Below, piece by piece: positions 1 through 6,907 of a stretch of 44,699 nucleotides of DNA (positions are counted from its first letter, which is position 1; every line of letters begins with the position of its first letter). The stretch spans positions 1 through 44,699 of the forward strand of contig URXE01000007.1 of the NCBI GenBank assembly GCA_900551815.1, written 5' to 3'. Below the pieces are notes generated by a model. The model saw only the letters and a list, made by a program, of their open reading frames with translations. It had not been told where the DNA came from and did no database searches. Position numbers and translations under genes: made by a program. The stretch comes from an uncultured Collinsella sp. GTDB taxonomy: Bacteria; Actinomycetota; Coriobacteriia; Coriobacteriales; Coriobacteriaceae.

Positions 1-47
1 GAGATTCGCCTTAGTCTCGTGGGCTCGGAGATGTGTATAAGAGACAG
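1..47. other. Residual sequencing adapter (Nextera i7 side), not genomic
   Basis: Positions 1-5 (GAGAT) match the end of the P7 primer, 6-13 (TCGCCTTA) match an i7 index, 14-28 (GTCTCGTGGGCTCGG) match the Nextera read-2 overhang, and 29-47 are the 19-base Tn5 mosaic end (AGATGTGTATAAGAGACAG). The order and spacing are exactly those of a library molecule. The genome therefore begins at base 48, and this is an untrimmed contig end. Confidence 0.97.
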
Positions 48-89
48 GTTTATATTTGTTGATGTTGCGTAACCAAACCAGCAATATAT

Positions 90-1769
90 CTAGTCACGCG
101 TCAGCTTGCGGTGAATACGATGCGGCTGGGCTGCGTCCTCGCCCAGGCGCTCGATGCGGTTGGCCTGATAGGCCTCGAAGTTGCCCTCGAACCAATACCA
201 GTTGCCCGGATTCTCGTCGGTGCCCTCCCACGCCAGAATGTGCGTGGCGACGCGGTCCAGGAACATACGGTCGTGGCTAATGACCACCGAGCAGCCCGGG
301 AACTCGAGCAGCGCCGCTTCGAGCGAGGACAGCGTCTCGACGTCGAGGTCGTTCGTGGGCTCGTCGAGGAGCAGCAGGTTGCCGCCCTGCTTGAGCGTGA
401 GCGCCAGGTTCAGACGGTTGCGCTCGCCACCGGAGAGTACGCCAGCGCGCTTCTGCTGGTCCTGGCCCTTAAAGCCAAAGCTCGCCACATAAGCGCGGCT
501 GGGGACCTCGGTCTCGCCGACCATCATGTGGTCCAGGCCGTCCGAGACGACCTCCCATAGGTTCTTATCGGGGTCGATGCCGGAACGGTTCTGATCGACA
601 TAGGAGATCTTGACGGTCTCGCCCACCTCGAGCTCGCCCGAAGTCAGCGGCTCCAGACCCACAATCGTCTTGAACAGTGTGGTCTTACCGACACCGTTGG
701 GGCCGATGACGCCCACGATGCCGTTGCGCGGCAGGGTGAACGAAAGGTCGTCGATGAGCACACGGCCATCGAATTCCTTGTGCAGGTGACGGGCCTCGAG
801 CACCTTGTTGCCCAGACGCGGTCCAACGGGAATGCGGATGTCGGTCCAGTCGAGCTTCTGGCTTGCGCGGGCCTCGGCCTCCATCTCCTCGTAGCGAGCC
901 AGACGGGCCTTGTTCTTGGCCTGACGGGCCTTGGGCGAGCTGCGTACCCACTCGAGCTCGGCCTCCATGCGCTTGGCGAGCTTAGCATCACGGTTTCCCT
1001 GCGCCTCGATACGCGCGGCCTTGGTCTCCAGATATGTAGAGTAGTTGCCCTTGTAGGGATAGAGGTGGCCGCGGTCGACCTCGCAAATCCACTCGGCAAC
1101 GTTATCCAGGAAGTAGCGATCGTGCGTGACGGCCAGAACGGCGCCCTGATAGTTGTGCAGGAAGTGCTCGAGCCACAGGATCGACTCGGCGTCCAGGTGG
1201 TTCGTAGGCTCGTCGAGCAGCAGCAGGTCGGGAGCCTCGAGCAGCAGCTTGCACAGGGCCACGCGACGGCGCTCGCCGCCGGAAAGCACATTAACCGGCA
1301 TGTCAGAATCGGGCAGCTGCAGGGCGTCCATGGCCTGGCCGAGCTTGGAATCGATATCCCAGCCGTCAGCGGCGTCGATCTCGTCCTGGAGCTTGCCCAT
1401 CTCGGCCATGAGGGCGTCCATGTCGCAGTCCGGGTCGCACATCTCCTCGCCGATCTTGTTGAAGCGATCGACCTTGGCGATCATGTCGCCAAACGCTATG
1501 CGCACGTTCTCGATGACGGTCTTGTCGTCGTCGAGCGGCGGCTCCTGCTGCAGGATGCCCACGGTGTAGCCGGGAGTGAGCCTGGCATCGCCGTTGGAGA
1601 CCTCCTCGATGCCGGCCATGATCTTGAGCAGGGTCGACTTGCCCATACCGTTGGGGCCCACGACGCCGATCTTGGCACCGGGGTAGAAGCTCAGGGTCAC
1701 GTCGTCAAGGATCACCTTGTCGCCATGGGCCTTGCGAGCCTGATACATCTGGTAGATAAACTCCGCCAT
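90..1769 (-). CDS. ettA: ABC-F translation factor EttA (energy-dependent translational throttle)
   Basis: This 559-residue soluble tandem ABC ATPase has no membrane segment. The first nucleotide-binding domain has Walker A GPNGMGKST (about residues 38-46) and signature LSGGERRR. A charged linker rich in Lys, Arg and Glu follows (the PtIM region, KAARIEAQGNRDAKLAKR). The second domain has Walker A GPNGVGKTT (about 355) and signature LSGGERNR. Length and domain order match EttA of the ABC-F family, which binds the ribosomal E site and gates the first steps of elongation according to the ATP/ADP ratio. The start ATG has a GAAAGGAT ribosome site about 8 bases upstream. It is the last minus-strand gene before the contig end, and the sdpI-like gene upstream ends at its own terminator, so ettA is probably transcribed separately. 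Identity as an ABC-F protein is secure; the EttA subfamily is very likely. Confidence 0.93.
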   Translation of the reverse strand: MAEFIYQMYQARKAHGDKVILDDVTLSFYPGAKIGVVGPNGMGKSTLLKIMAGIEEVSNGDARLTPGYTVGILQQEPPLDDDKTVIENVRIAFGDMIAKVDRFNKIGEEMCDPDCDMDALMAEMGKLQDEIDAADGWDIDSKLGQAMDALQLPDSDMPVNVLSGGERRRVALCKLLLEAPDLLLLDEPTNHLDAESILWLEHFLHNYQGAVLAVTHDRYFLDNVAEWICEVDRGHLYPYKGNYSTYLETKAARIEAQGNRDAKLAKRMEAELEWVRSSPKARQAKNKARLARYEEMEAEARASQKLDWTDIRIPVGPRLGNKVLEARHLHKEFDGRVLIDDLSFTLPRNGIVGVIGPNGVGKTTLFKTIVGLEPLTSGELEVGETVKISYVDQNRSGIDPDKNLWEVVSDGLDHMMVGETEVPSRAYVASFGFKGQDQQKRAGVLSGGERNRLNLALTLKQGGNLLLLDEPTNDLDVETLSSLEAALLEFPGCSVVISHDRMFLDRVATHILAWEGTDENPGNWYWFEGNFEAYQANRIERLGEDAAQPHRIHRKLTRD

Positions 1770-1860
1770 ATGTCTGTTCTATCCTTTCTACCTGCTGTTT
1801 CCCTATTCTTGATTCGCTTTAGTGGAAACGAAATGAGGGAACCAGCTCTGAAACGTAACG

Positions 1861-1880
1861 AAAAAGGGGCATGGTTGCCC
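1861..1880 (-). terminator. Rho-independent terminator after the sdpI-like gene
   Basis: On the minus strand a GGGCA-acca-TGCCC stem is followed by CTTTTT. It lies between the sdpI-like stop (1954) and the ettA start (1769), separating the two transcription units. Confidence 0.6.
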
Positions 1881-1953
1881 ACACCCCCTAATACTACCTG
1901 GGAAAAGTCCCCCGGAACATACTATGAACTGCGTACGCTAGTTTTCCGCAACC

Positions 1954-2658
1954 TTAACGAGCGGCTCGCTGCGATTTGCGCCACAACAGATACGAGTAGA
2001 CGTAGACGGCTCCAACCGAACCAAACGCCAGAACCGCAATCACCGCGGTGACGACTTCACTCGAAAGCACGCTGCCTGCCACGCCCATCACAATCAGGCC
2101 AATACCCAGCACCATAAAGCAGGCGCCGCCAAAACGCTGAGTACGGCGCCAGTTCTCGGGATCGGCAAGCGCCCAAGGTGTCTTGATACCGAGCGTATAG
2201 TTCTGCTTCACACGCGGCAAGTAGTTGCCTACGCCGATGAATAGCAAACCGACAACACCGGAAATCAGCACGTTAACCGAACCGACCGACGGCACCACGC
2301 CCCAGACCGTAAGCTCTCCCAGCCAGCTTATGGCGCACATGAACAAGGTGAAGGCGATTACGAAGCCCTGGTAGAACTTGCCCGAGGTTCGATATGCCTC
2401 ACCTTTGGGGTCGATGCGCGGCACCATGCAGAACATTGCGAGAAGCGCCAGAGGCAGCACGCCGAGCGCGGAGGCCATCCAACTAGGACCCCAACCGTCG
2501 ACGGCGCCGTTCGCGCCCCAGTGCGTGGGAATCTGTGCAGGCAGGCTCGGCATCACCATGAGGTGCGCTACAAAATTAATAGCGCAGACCACAACAAGCA
2601 TGGCCCACACGCGCGACGATACCCCCGTGGCGTGAATGCCCTTGTTTTCGTTATTCAT
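1954..2658 (-). CDS. sdpI: SdpI-family membrane protein (DUF1648 + SdpI)
   Basis: This is a hydrophobic protein of about 234 residues with about six predicted membrane segments. The N-terminal part (VWAMLVVVCAINFVAHLMVM, then PAQIPTHWGANGAVDGWG) has the DUF1648 pattern. The C-terminal part (GNYLPRVKQNYTLGIKTPW, then WRRTQRFGG) carries the SdpI hallmark. In Bacillus, SdpI protects against the SdpC toxin and also acts as a signal receptor that sequesters SdpR. The ATG at 2656-2658 sits behind GGAAGGTGAT and overlaps the stop of the ArsR gene by 8 bases (ATGAATAA), so the two are translationally coupled. A GTG nine bases upstream is a weaker alternative. No sdpC-, sdpA- or sdpB-like gene lies in the window, so the role may be immunity to toxins of neighbours or a general envelope function. 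Confidence 0.88.
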   Translation of the reverse strand: MNNENKGIHATGVSSRVWAMLVVVCAINFVAHLMVMPSLPAQIPTHWGANGAVDGWGPSWMASALGVLPLALLAMFCMVPRIDPKGEAYRTSGKFYQGFVIAFTLFMCAISWLGELTVWGVVPSVGSVNVLISGVVGLLFIGVGNYLPRVKQNYTLGIKTPWALADPENWRRTQRFGGACFMVLGIGLIVMGVAGSVLSSEVVTAVIAVLAFGSVGAVYVYSYLLWRKSQRAAR

Positions 2659-2929
2659 CCTTATCACCTTCCGTGTTTGTAAAGCCCATAAACCAACCGA
2701 TCAAGTCCTGCATGACGGTGGTGTTTAAGCTGTAAACGATGTTTTGGCCATGACGTTCGTCGGTCACCAACCCGGCGTTTTTGAGCGTCGCCAAGTGATG
2801 GCTCAACGACGGCTTGCTGATGTCAAAATGCTCGGCAAGCTCCCCCGCCGTGCAATTGCCCTCGCGCAGCAACTCCAAAATGCGCCGTCGCGTTGGATCG
2901 GCAAGCGCCTTAAAACCCTCTCCCGGCAT
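2651..2929 (-). CDS. sdpR: ArsR-family transcriptional regulator, SdpR-like
   Basis: This is a winged-helix repressor of about 92 residues. It opens with the ArsR motif FKALADPTRRRILELL. The recognition helix lies in ISKPSLSHHLATLKNAGLV and the wing in ERHGQNIVYSLN. The tail TTVMQDLIGWFMGF is typical of SdpR, the autorepressor paired with SdpI in Bacillus. The metal-binding CxC motif of ArsR/SmtB sensors is absent, so control is likely through sequestration by SdpI rather than metal. The chosen ATG (2927-2929) follows AGGAGG; two in-frame ATGs up to 2947 lack a ribosome site. It overlaps the sdpI-like gene and is preceded by a strong promoter carrying an inverted repeat (see 2964-2993), consistent with autoregulation. 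Confidence 0.88.
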   Translation of the reverse strand: MPGEGFKALADPTRRRILELLREGNCTAGELAEHFDISKPSLSHHLATLKNAGLVTDERHGQNIVYSLNTTVMQDLIGWFMGFTNTEGDKDE

Positions 2930-2963
2930 AAGACCTCCTCTCATCATCTCTCATGACGCGCAC

Positions 2964-2993
2964 ACTATACTCGATATTTAGATGTTTGTCTAA
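2964..2993 (-). promoter_or_regulatory. sdpR promoter with overlapping operator palindrome
   Basis: Reading the minus strand, TAGACA (2992-2987) and TATAGT (2969-2964) are separated by 17 bases and form a good sigma70 promoter. The palindrome TTAGA-N6-TCTAA (2978-2993) overlaps the -35 element, as expected for autorepression. A further GTCTAA half-site follows at about 2995-3000. Confidence 0.55.
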
Positions 2994-3038
2994 CTGTCTA
3001 ATACAGTAACATCTATAGAACATTCGTTCGTGTTTAGT

Positions 3039-3044
3039 TACAAT
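3039..3044 (+). promoter_or_regulatory. Candidate -10 element (TACAAT) for the 28-codon ORF
   Basis: TACAAT would place the transcript start at about 3050, exactly where the left arm of the 13-bp inverted repeat begins. No convincing -35 element is visible. Confidence 0.35.
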
Positions 3045-3049
3045 GGAAG

Positions 3050-3275
3050 TTGAAGCAGATGGGCCAGCTCCCTCTACCCGAGAAGGAGATGGACTATGAG
3101 TATTGACGATGTCCTGACGTTGTTATTGCTTGTAATCGCGGCTGTGGAGCTCGGCATCCACATTGGAGGTCGAATGAAATAGCCGCCATCGCGTAATGCG
3201 AAGACGGCCACTTCTCACGCCATAAACGTGTTTCGGAGTTGGCCAACCCGCTGCAACGGGTGCCATCTGCTTCAA
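3050..3275. repeat. 13-bp perfect inverted repeat enclosing a micro-ORF
   Basis: TTGAAGCAGATGG at 3050-3062 is perfectly complementary to CCATCTGCTTCAA at 3263-3275. Pairing can extend with ACCCG (3076-3080) against CGGGT (3257-3261). A smaller hairpin, CCCG-N6-CGGG, lies at 3247-3260. The arms enclose the 28-codon ORF and its ribosome site, so they may form a long-range 5'-3' mRNA pairing or mark an invertible DNA segment. Confidence 0.75.
3096..3182 (+). CDS. 28-residue hydrophobic micro-protein (possible holin-like or type I toxin)
   Basis: The ATG at 3096 follows AGAAGGAGAT with good spacing and the stop is TAG at 3180-3182. The product begins MSIDDVLTLLLLVIAAVELG and ends with a short basic tail (GGRMK). 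It is a single membrane helix with a short acidic N-terminus. Small single-helix peptides with a strong ribosome site, enclosed by long complementary ends, are typical of type I toxins and holin-like peptides; the MS-x-x-x-x-LTLLL start recalls the Hol-Tox pattern. A minus-strand promoter that could produce an antisense RNA lies just downstream (3275-3303). The ORF itself is well supported by its ribosome site. Toxicity is only inferred. Confidence 0.55.
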   Translation: MSIDDVLTLLLLVIAAVELGIHIGGRMK

Positions 3276-3303
3276 TCTTATGCGAATCCCGATCCCATTT
3301 CAA
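3275..3303 (-). promoter_or_regulatory. Candidate antisense promoter downstream of the micro-ORF
   Basis: On the minus strand TTGAAA (3303-3298) and TAAGAT (3280-3275) are 17 bases apart. Transcription would start near 3268 and read back across the micro-ORF. The resulting RNA would begin within the same sequence (AAGCAGATGG) as the sense transcript. Confidence 0.35.
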
Positions 3304-3390
3304 CAAACCCCAAGGGCTCAAATGAAATCGCGATAATACCTATAATGACGATAGCTAAAACACGATTCGCTTCCCCATCGGAGGATGTCT

Positions 3391-4185
3391 ATGACCGAAA
3401 ACGCTACTGCTCTCGTCGAGACGCGCGATACCAAGCTCGAAATCATCATGGGCCGCGAGGCACTCGACAAGCTCGCCGATGCTACGGTGCTAGTGCTCGG
3501 CTGCGGAGGCGTGGGCTCCAACTGCTGCGAGGCACTCGCCCGCGGCGGCATCGGTCATTTCGTCATTCTGGACAAGGACATCATCGCGCCCAGCAATATC
3601 AATCGCCAGGCCATCGCCTTTCACAGCACCATCGGAAAGCGCAAAGTCGACGTGATGGAGGCCATGATTCGCGATATCAACCCTACCGCCACCGTTATCA
3701 AGCGAACTGAATACCTGTTGAGCGATAACATCGACGAGTTCTTTGCGAGCGTTTTGGAGCAGACGGACGGCAAGATCGACTACGTCATCGACGCCATCGA
3801 CACCATCTCGGCAAAGCTCACCATTGCCAAATATGCTCAGGACCACGACATTCGTTTGGTTAGCTCCATGGGCGGGGCCAACAAGCTCCATCCCGAGTGC
3901 CTCCGCTTTGCCGACATTTTCGATACGGTACGTGACCCCATGAGCCGCATCATGCGCAAAGAATGCAAGAAGCGCGGAATCAAGAGCCTGCATGTACTGT
4001 TTAGCTGCGAGGAATCGGTTAAGACACAGCCCCGCGACCCTTCCAACATCCACGAGCGTACCGAGTTGGGCACCGCCAGCTTTATGCCGCCCATCATGGG
4101 CCAGATGATCGCCGGCGAGGTTATCCGCCAGATCAGCGGCCGCGGCACCGAACGCGTACGCTCCGATGGCCAGCGCCTGGACTAG
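3391..4185 (+). CDS. tcdA: tRNA threonylcarbamoyladenosine dehydratase TcdA (CsdL), E1-like
   Basis: This protein of about 264 residues belongs to the ThiF/MoeB/E1-like superfamily. The Rossmann ATP site GCGGVGSN lies at about residues 37-44. It is followed by the acceptor-loop pattern ILDKDIIAPSNINRQ, with an Arg that contacts ATP, and YVIDAIDTISAK. TcdA uses ATP to convert t6A at tRNA position 37 into its cyclic form, ct6A. MTENATALVETRD and the tail SFMPPIMGQMIAGEVIRQI fit TcdA rather than MoeB or ThiF, and no zinc CxxC pairs are visible. The ATG at 3391 has GGAGG six bases upstream; the in-frame ATG at 3385 is too close to it. A TATAAT element lies at 3341-3346. tatD follows after 14 bases, so the two are probably one operon. 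Confidence 0.9.
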   Translation: MTENATALVETRDTKLEIIMGREALDKLADATVLVLGCGGVGSNCCEALARGGIGHFVILDKDIIAPSNINRQAIAFHSTIGKRKVDVMEAMIRDINPTATVIKRTEYLLSDNIDEFFASVLEQTDGKIDYVIDAIDTISAKLTIAKYAQDHDIRLVSSMGGANKLHPECLRFADIFDTVRDPMSRIMRKECKKRGIKSLHVLFSCEESVKTQPRDPSNIHERTELGTASFMPPIMGQMIAGEVIRQISGRGTERVRSDGQRLD

Positions 4186-4199
4186 CAGGATGCCCTGCG

Positions 4200-4982
4200 A
4201 TGGAACCGCGATTCTTTGACGCGCATTGTCACCTTGATTTGATGCTCAGTCCCGATGCTGCAGCCAGTGAGTCGGCGGCATTGGATCTGGGACTCTTTGA
4301 CTGCGGCGTCAATCCACACGACTTTTCGGCCGCTAACGAGCGCGCCCGTCGCCAACCAGGCATCATCGCCGGCATTGGGCTCCACCCCTGGTGGCTCGCC
4401 GACGGCCGCTGCGGTCCTGCCGAAGTCAATCTGCTTTGCGAAGTTGCTGCCCAAGAGCGCTACATCGGCGAGGTGGGACTCGACTTTTCCGCGCGCTTTG
4501 CCGGAAGCGAACCGCTTCAAATACAAGCATTTGACCGGCTTTGCGATGCGCTCGTGCAGCATCCTCTTACCGAGCGCGTGATATCAATTCACGCCGTTCG
4601 TTCAGCAGGAGCCGTACTGGACGTCCTCGAATCGAATGGACTACTCGCCCCAAACCCCGACTCCCCCGCTATCATCTTCCACTGGTTTAGCGGTACTTCG
4701 GACGAACTCGTCCGCACGCGTAATGCGGGCTGCTATTTTTCCGTCAACGAACGCATGCTCGCGTCCAAACGAGGACGCGAATACGCACGACAGATTCCAC
4801 TCGACCGTTTACTGCTCGAGACCGATGCACCAGCGGAGGCAAACACAGAAACAAGCGCGCAGTCGCTCATCAGATCGCTTGCATGGACCTCAGAACGCAT
4901 CGCCTCACTCAAAAACTGTGACGCAAAGCATATTGAGTCAGCGGTTTTAGCAAATGCACGCTCTGTTTTTAGCCTTCGCTGA
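4200..4982 (+). CDS. TatD-family metal-dependent hydrolase
   Basis: This is a TIM-barrel amidohydrolase-type protein of 260 residues. Metal ligands are visible in family order: DAHCHLD at about 7-13 (HxH), GEVGLDF (Glu ligand), IHAVRSAG (His), FHWFSG (His) and LLLETDAP (Asp). TatD enzymes are 3'-5' DNA exonucleases or DNases, and related YcfH/YjjV proteins have similar activity; the exact substrate here is open. It lies 14 bases after tcdA. Its TGA stop is also the first three bases of the left arm of the long inverted repeat that ends at 5222, so that repeat probably serves as the transcript end. Confidence 0.88.
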   Translation: MEPRFFDAHCHLDLMLSPDAAASESAALDLGLFDCGVNPHDFSAANERARRQPGIIAGIGLHPWWLADGRCGPAEVNLLCEVAAQERYIGEVGLDFSARFAGSEPLQIQAFDRLCDALVQHPLTERVISIHAVRSAGAVLDVLESNGLLAPNPDSPAIIFHWFSGTSDELVRTRNAGCYFSVNERMLASKRGREYARQIPLDRLLLETDAPAEANTETSAQSLIRSLAWTSERIASLKNCDAKHIESAVLANARSVFSLR

Positions 4983-5222
4983 CCCCTGTGGTCAAAAAAC
5001 GTCAAATATGAGTACTGCTAGCGAAATGGATACATTACTTTGAGCTTTCCGGCCACCAGATTAATCTATGATTGTCCATTAACTAACACTTTCACAGTCA
5101 CTCATCCTGCATTTTCGCAATCTTAAACCCCTCCAAACGCTCAAATCACGTCTGAAGGGGTCGATTTTGCTGAGACTAAATTAGTCACAGTACTCATATT
5201 TGGCTTTTTTGACCACCGGGTC
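4980..5222. repeat. About 240-bp element bounded by 36-38-bp inverted repeats
   Basis: The left arm (4980-5017, starting TGACCCCTGTGGTCAAAAAA) and the right arm (5187-5222, read on the minus strand starting TGACCCGGTGGTCAAAAAA) match apart from a 2-base indel and two substitutions, and both end ...AAATATGAGTACTG. Internal structure includes GACTAA-A-TTAGTC at about 5174-5186 and a stem pairing ACCCCT with AGGGGT near 5126-5161. No ORF is present. It fills the gap between the convergent genes tatD and frlD. It may be a MITE-like repeat that also terminates both genes. Confidence 0.75.
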
Positions 5223-5260
5223 ACGGGAAGGAACCAATACAGCTCCCCGGGACTGCTCAC

Positions 5261-6124
5261 CTATTCGGAAATCGGTGCCCCATGGCCCCAGGAGCCTTCC
5301 ATACCGCATACGGTCGAAGCAAACCCCGCCGCAAAGTCGAGTGCGCGCTCGACGGCCTCGGCACCATCCTCGCCACGCTTGGCGGAATCGAGATAGCACA
5401 TCAGAAACGAAGTCAGGAACGAGTCACCCGCACCCATGGTGTCCTTCATATCTGTCACTGGCTTGGCATGCTGCCGATAGTAACGCTCGCCGTCATAGGC
5501 AATGCAGCCCTCAGCGCCAGCCGTTGCGGACACAAAACATGGGCCCAAGCCCTTCACCCAGGCAAGACGCTCGCGAATCTCATCCTCGCTCGCAGCGTCT
5601 GCCGCGCTAAAGAACGCGAAGTCAACGTAGGGAGCAATCTGCTCGTAGTACTCGTCGGTCGAATCATCCGAGAAGTCAAACGAAACGGTAATACCCGCTG
5701 CCTTCAGCTTGGGCAGCTCGCGCTCGGTAAAGCAATAGTTACCCGAATGAACCACATCAAACTGTTTCATATACGCCAGATCAAAACGATCGAGCACATA
5801 GCGCGCATCACCACGGATGCCGCCCTCGTTCGACCCCAGAAATACACGGTCACCATCAACCACAGTAACGCGAGCCGCACCGTTCTCGCCGATGAGCTGC
5901 TTGCATTTGGCTAGCTCAACGCCCTCATCCTCAAGACTCGCAATCACATGCTCGGCAGCAGCGTCATTACCAAAGATGCCCATATACGCGGAGCGCGCGG
6001 CACCGCACTTCTTGGCATACACGGCAAAGTTCACCGCATTGCCACCCGGATACATTGTGTTGATATGCTCGTAGCGGTCGACGACGTTGTCGCCAAACCC
6101 AAGAGCGTTAACGTTGAATGTCAT
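5261..6124 (-). CDS. frlD: PfkB-family sugar kinase, fructoselysine 6-kinase-like
   Basis: This ribokinase-fold kinase has 287 residues. The N-terminal substrate motif PGGNAVNFAVYAKK (about 26-39) and the C-terminal PfkB signature DTMGAGDSF with its anion hole and catalytic Asp (about 230) are intact. FGDNVVDRY at the start, VSFDFSDDS in the middle and GHGAP near the end resemble FrlD, which phosphorylates fructoselysine taken from glycated protein. The deglycase FrlB and a permease are not in the window, so the substrate could be another fructosamine or sugar. The ATG follows AAAGGGAC. It lies 60 bases after a HAD phosphatase on the same strand and is probably co-transcribed with it. The kinase family is certain; the FrlD substrate is probable. 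Confidence 0.78.
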   Translation of the reverse strand: MTFNVNALGFGDNVVDRYEHINTMYPGGNAVNFAVYAKKCGAARSAYMGIFGNDAAAEHVIASLEDEGVELAKCKQLIGENGAARVTVVDGDRVFLGSNEGGIRGDARYVLDRFDLAYMKQFDVVHSGNYCFTERELPKLKAAGITVSFDFSDDSTDEYYEQIAPYVDFAFFSAADAASEDEIRERLAWVKGLGPCFVSATAGAEGCIAYDGERYYRQHAKPVTDMKDTMGAGDSFLTSFLMCYLDSAKRGEDGAEAVERALDFAAGFASTVCGMEGSWGHGAPISE

Positions 6125-6184
6125 AGCGCCGTCCCTTTCTCGTCCTAACGAGATCGCCGTAATGGCCGCCGTGCCACCCTGGCC

Positions 6185-6844
6185 CTACGCAAGCTTCAGC
6201 AAATCGGGCAGCTGGTCGATAATCTTGTCCGCGGCATCCTGGCTAAATCCAAAGCGCTCCTCACGCTTGGCAATGACTGTCAGGCCGGCTCGCTTGCCGG
6301 CAGTGATGCCAGGCACCGAATCCTCAACGCAGCAGCAGCGATTCGCGGGCAGCCCCAGCAGGTCCAGCGCATGCAGGTAGATGTCGGGCTCGGGCTTGCT
6401 CTCCTTAAACTGCTCGCCGCTCACCACATACTCAAAGGCATCCGACAGCCCGCATGCATTGAGCACTTCCTCGATGCTAACCATGGGAGACGAGCTGGCA
6501 AGCGCCACGCGAACGCCGCGGCGCGGCAGCTCTCGAATCGTATCCACGGCGCCTGGGTTAATCAAAGCCTGATAGTCGCGCGGACGCTTATGCGCCCATT
6601 CGTCCCAACGGGCCAACGCTTCCTCGCCAGTAAAATGCCCCTTACCGGCACGCTCAAACCAATCGACCAGCATATGCAGGAAGAACTGATGCGAGGTACC
6701 TACCTGCCCATTCAACTCCTCTTGAGTCAGATTAAGCCCAAGCTCCTTGGCAAAAGCTGCGGTCTCGCCCAGGTAGTAATACTCGGTATCGACAATCACG
6801 CCGTCCATGTCAAAGATAACGGCGTCGAACGGAAATGCGGACAC
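6185..6844 (-). CDS. HAD superfamily (subfamily IA) sugar-phosphate phosphatase or mutase
   Basis: This protein of about 220 residues has HAD motif I as FDMDGVIVDTE near the N-terminus, motif II in ALASSSP, motif III Lys in KESKPEPDIYLHAL, and motif IV in CCVEDSVPGITAGKRAG. The helical cap between motifs I and II places it with beta-phosphoglucomutase-like and sugar-phosphate phosphatases. The start is a GTG at 6842-6844 directly behind GGGAGG; in-frame codons further upstream would read through the terminator hairpin at 6860-6885. It precedes frlD by 60 bases, which suggests a role in the same sugar-phosphate route. The substrate is unknown. Confidence 0.85.
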   Translation of the reverse strand: MSAFPFDAVIFDMDGVIVDTEYYYLGETAAFAKELGLNLTQEELNGQVGTSHQFFLHMLVDWFERAGKGHFTGEEALARWDEWAHKRPRDYQALINPGAVDTIRELPRRGVRVALASSSPMVSIEEVLNACGLSDAFEYVVSGEQFKESKPEPDIYLHALDLLGLPANRCCCVEDSVPGITAGKRAGLTVIAKREERFGFSQDAADKIIDQLPDLLKLA

Positions 6845-6859
6845 GGCACCCTCCCTAAC

Positions 6860-6885
6860 AAAAGGGCGCCTGTAAGCAGGCGCCC
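6860..6885 (-). terminator. Rho-independent terminator after the Cof-type HAD gene
   Basis: A perfect 9-bp stem, GGGCGCCTG/CAGGCGCCC with a 4-base loop, is followed on the minus strand by TTTT. It separates the Cof-type gene from the HAD-IA/frlD pair. Confidence 0.85.
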
Positions 6886-6907
6886 GAACCATGCATTATC
6901 GGCGATT

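Noticed and set aside
780..2051. 423-codon ORF on the plus strand opposite ettA
   Set aside because: It mirrors the ettA gene and runs into the intergenic space; no ribosome site and no family features. It is a shadow ORF of a high-GC gene.
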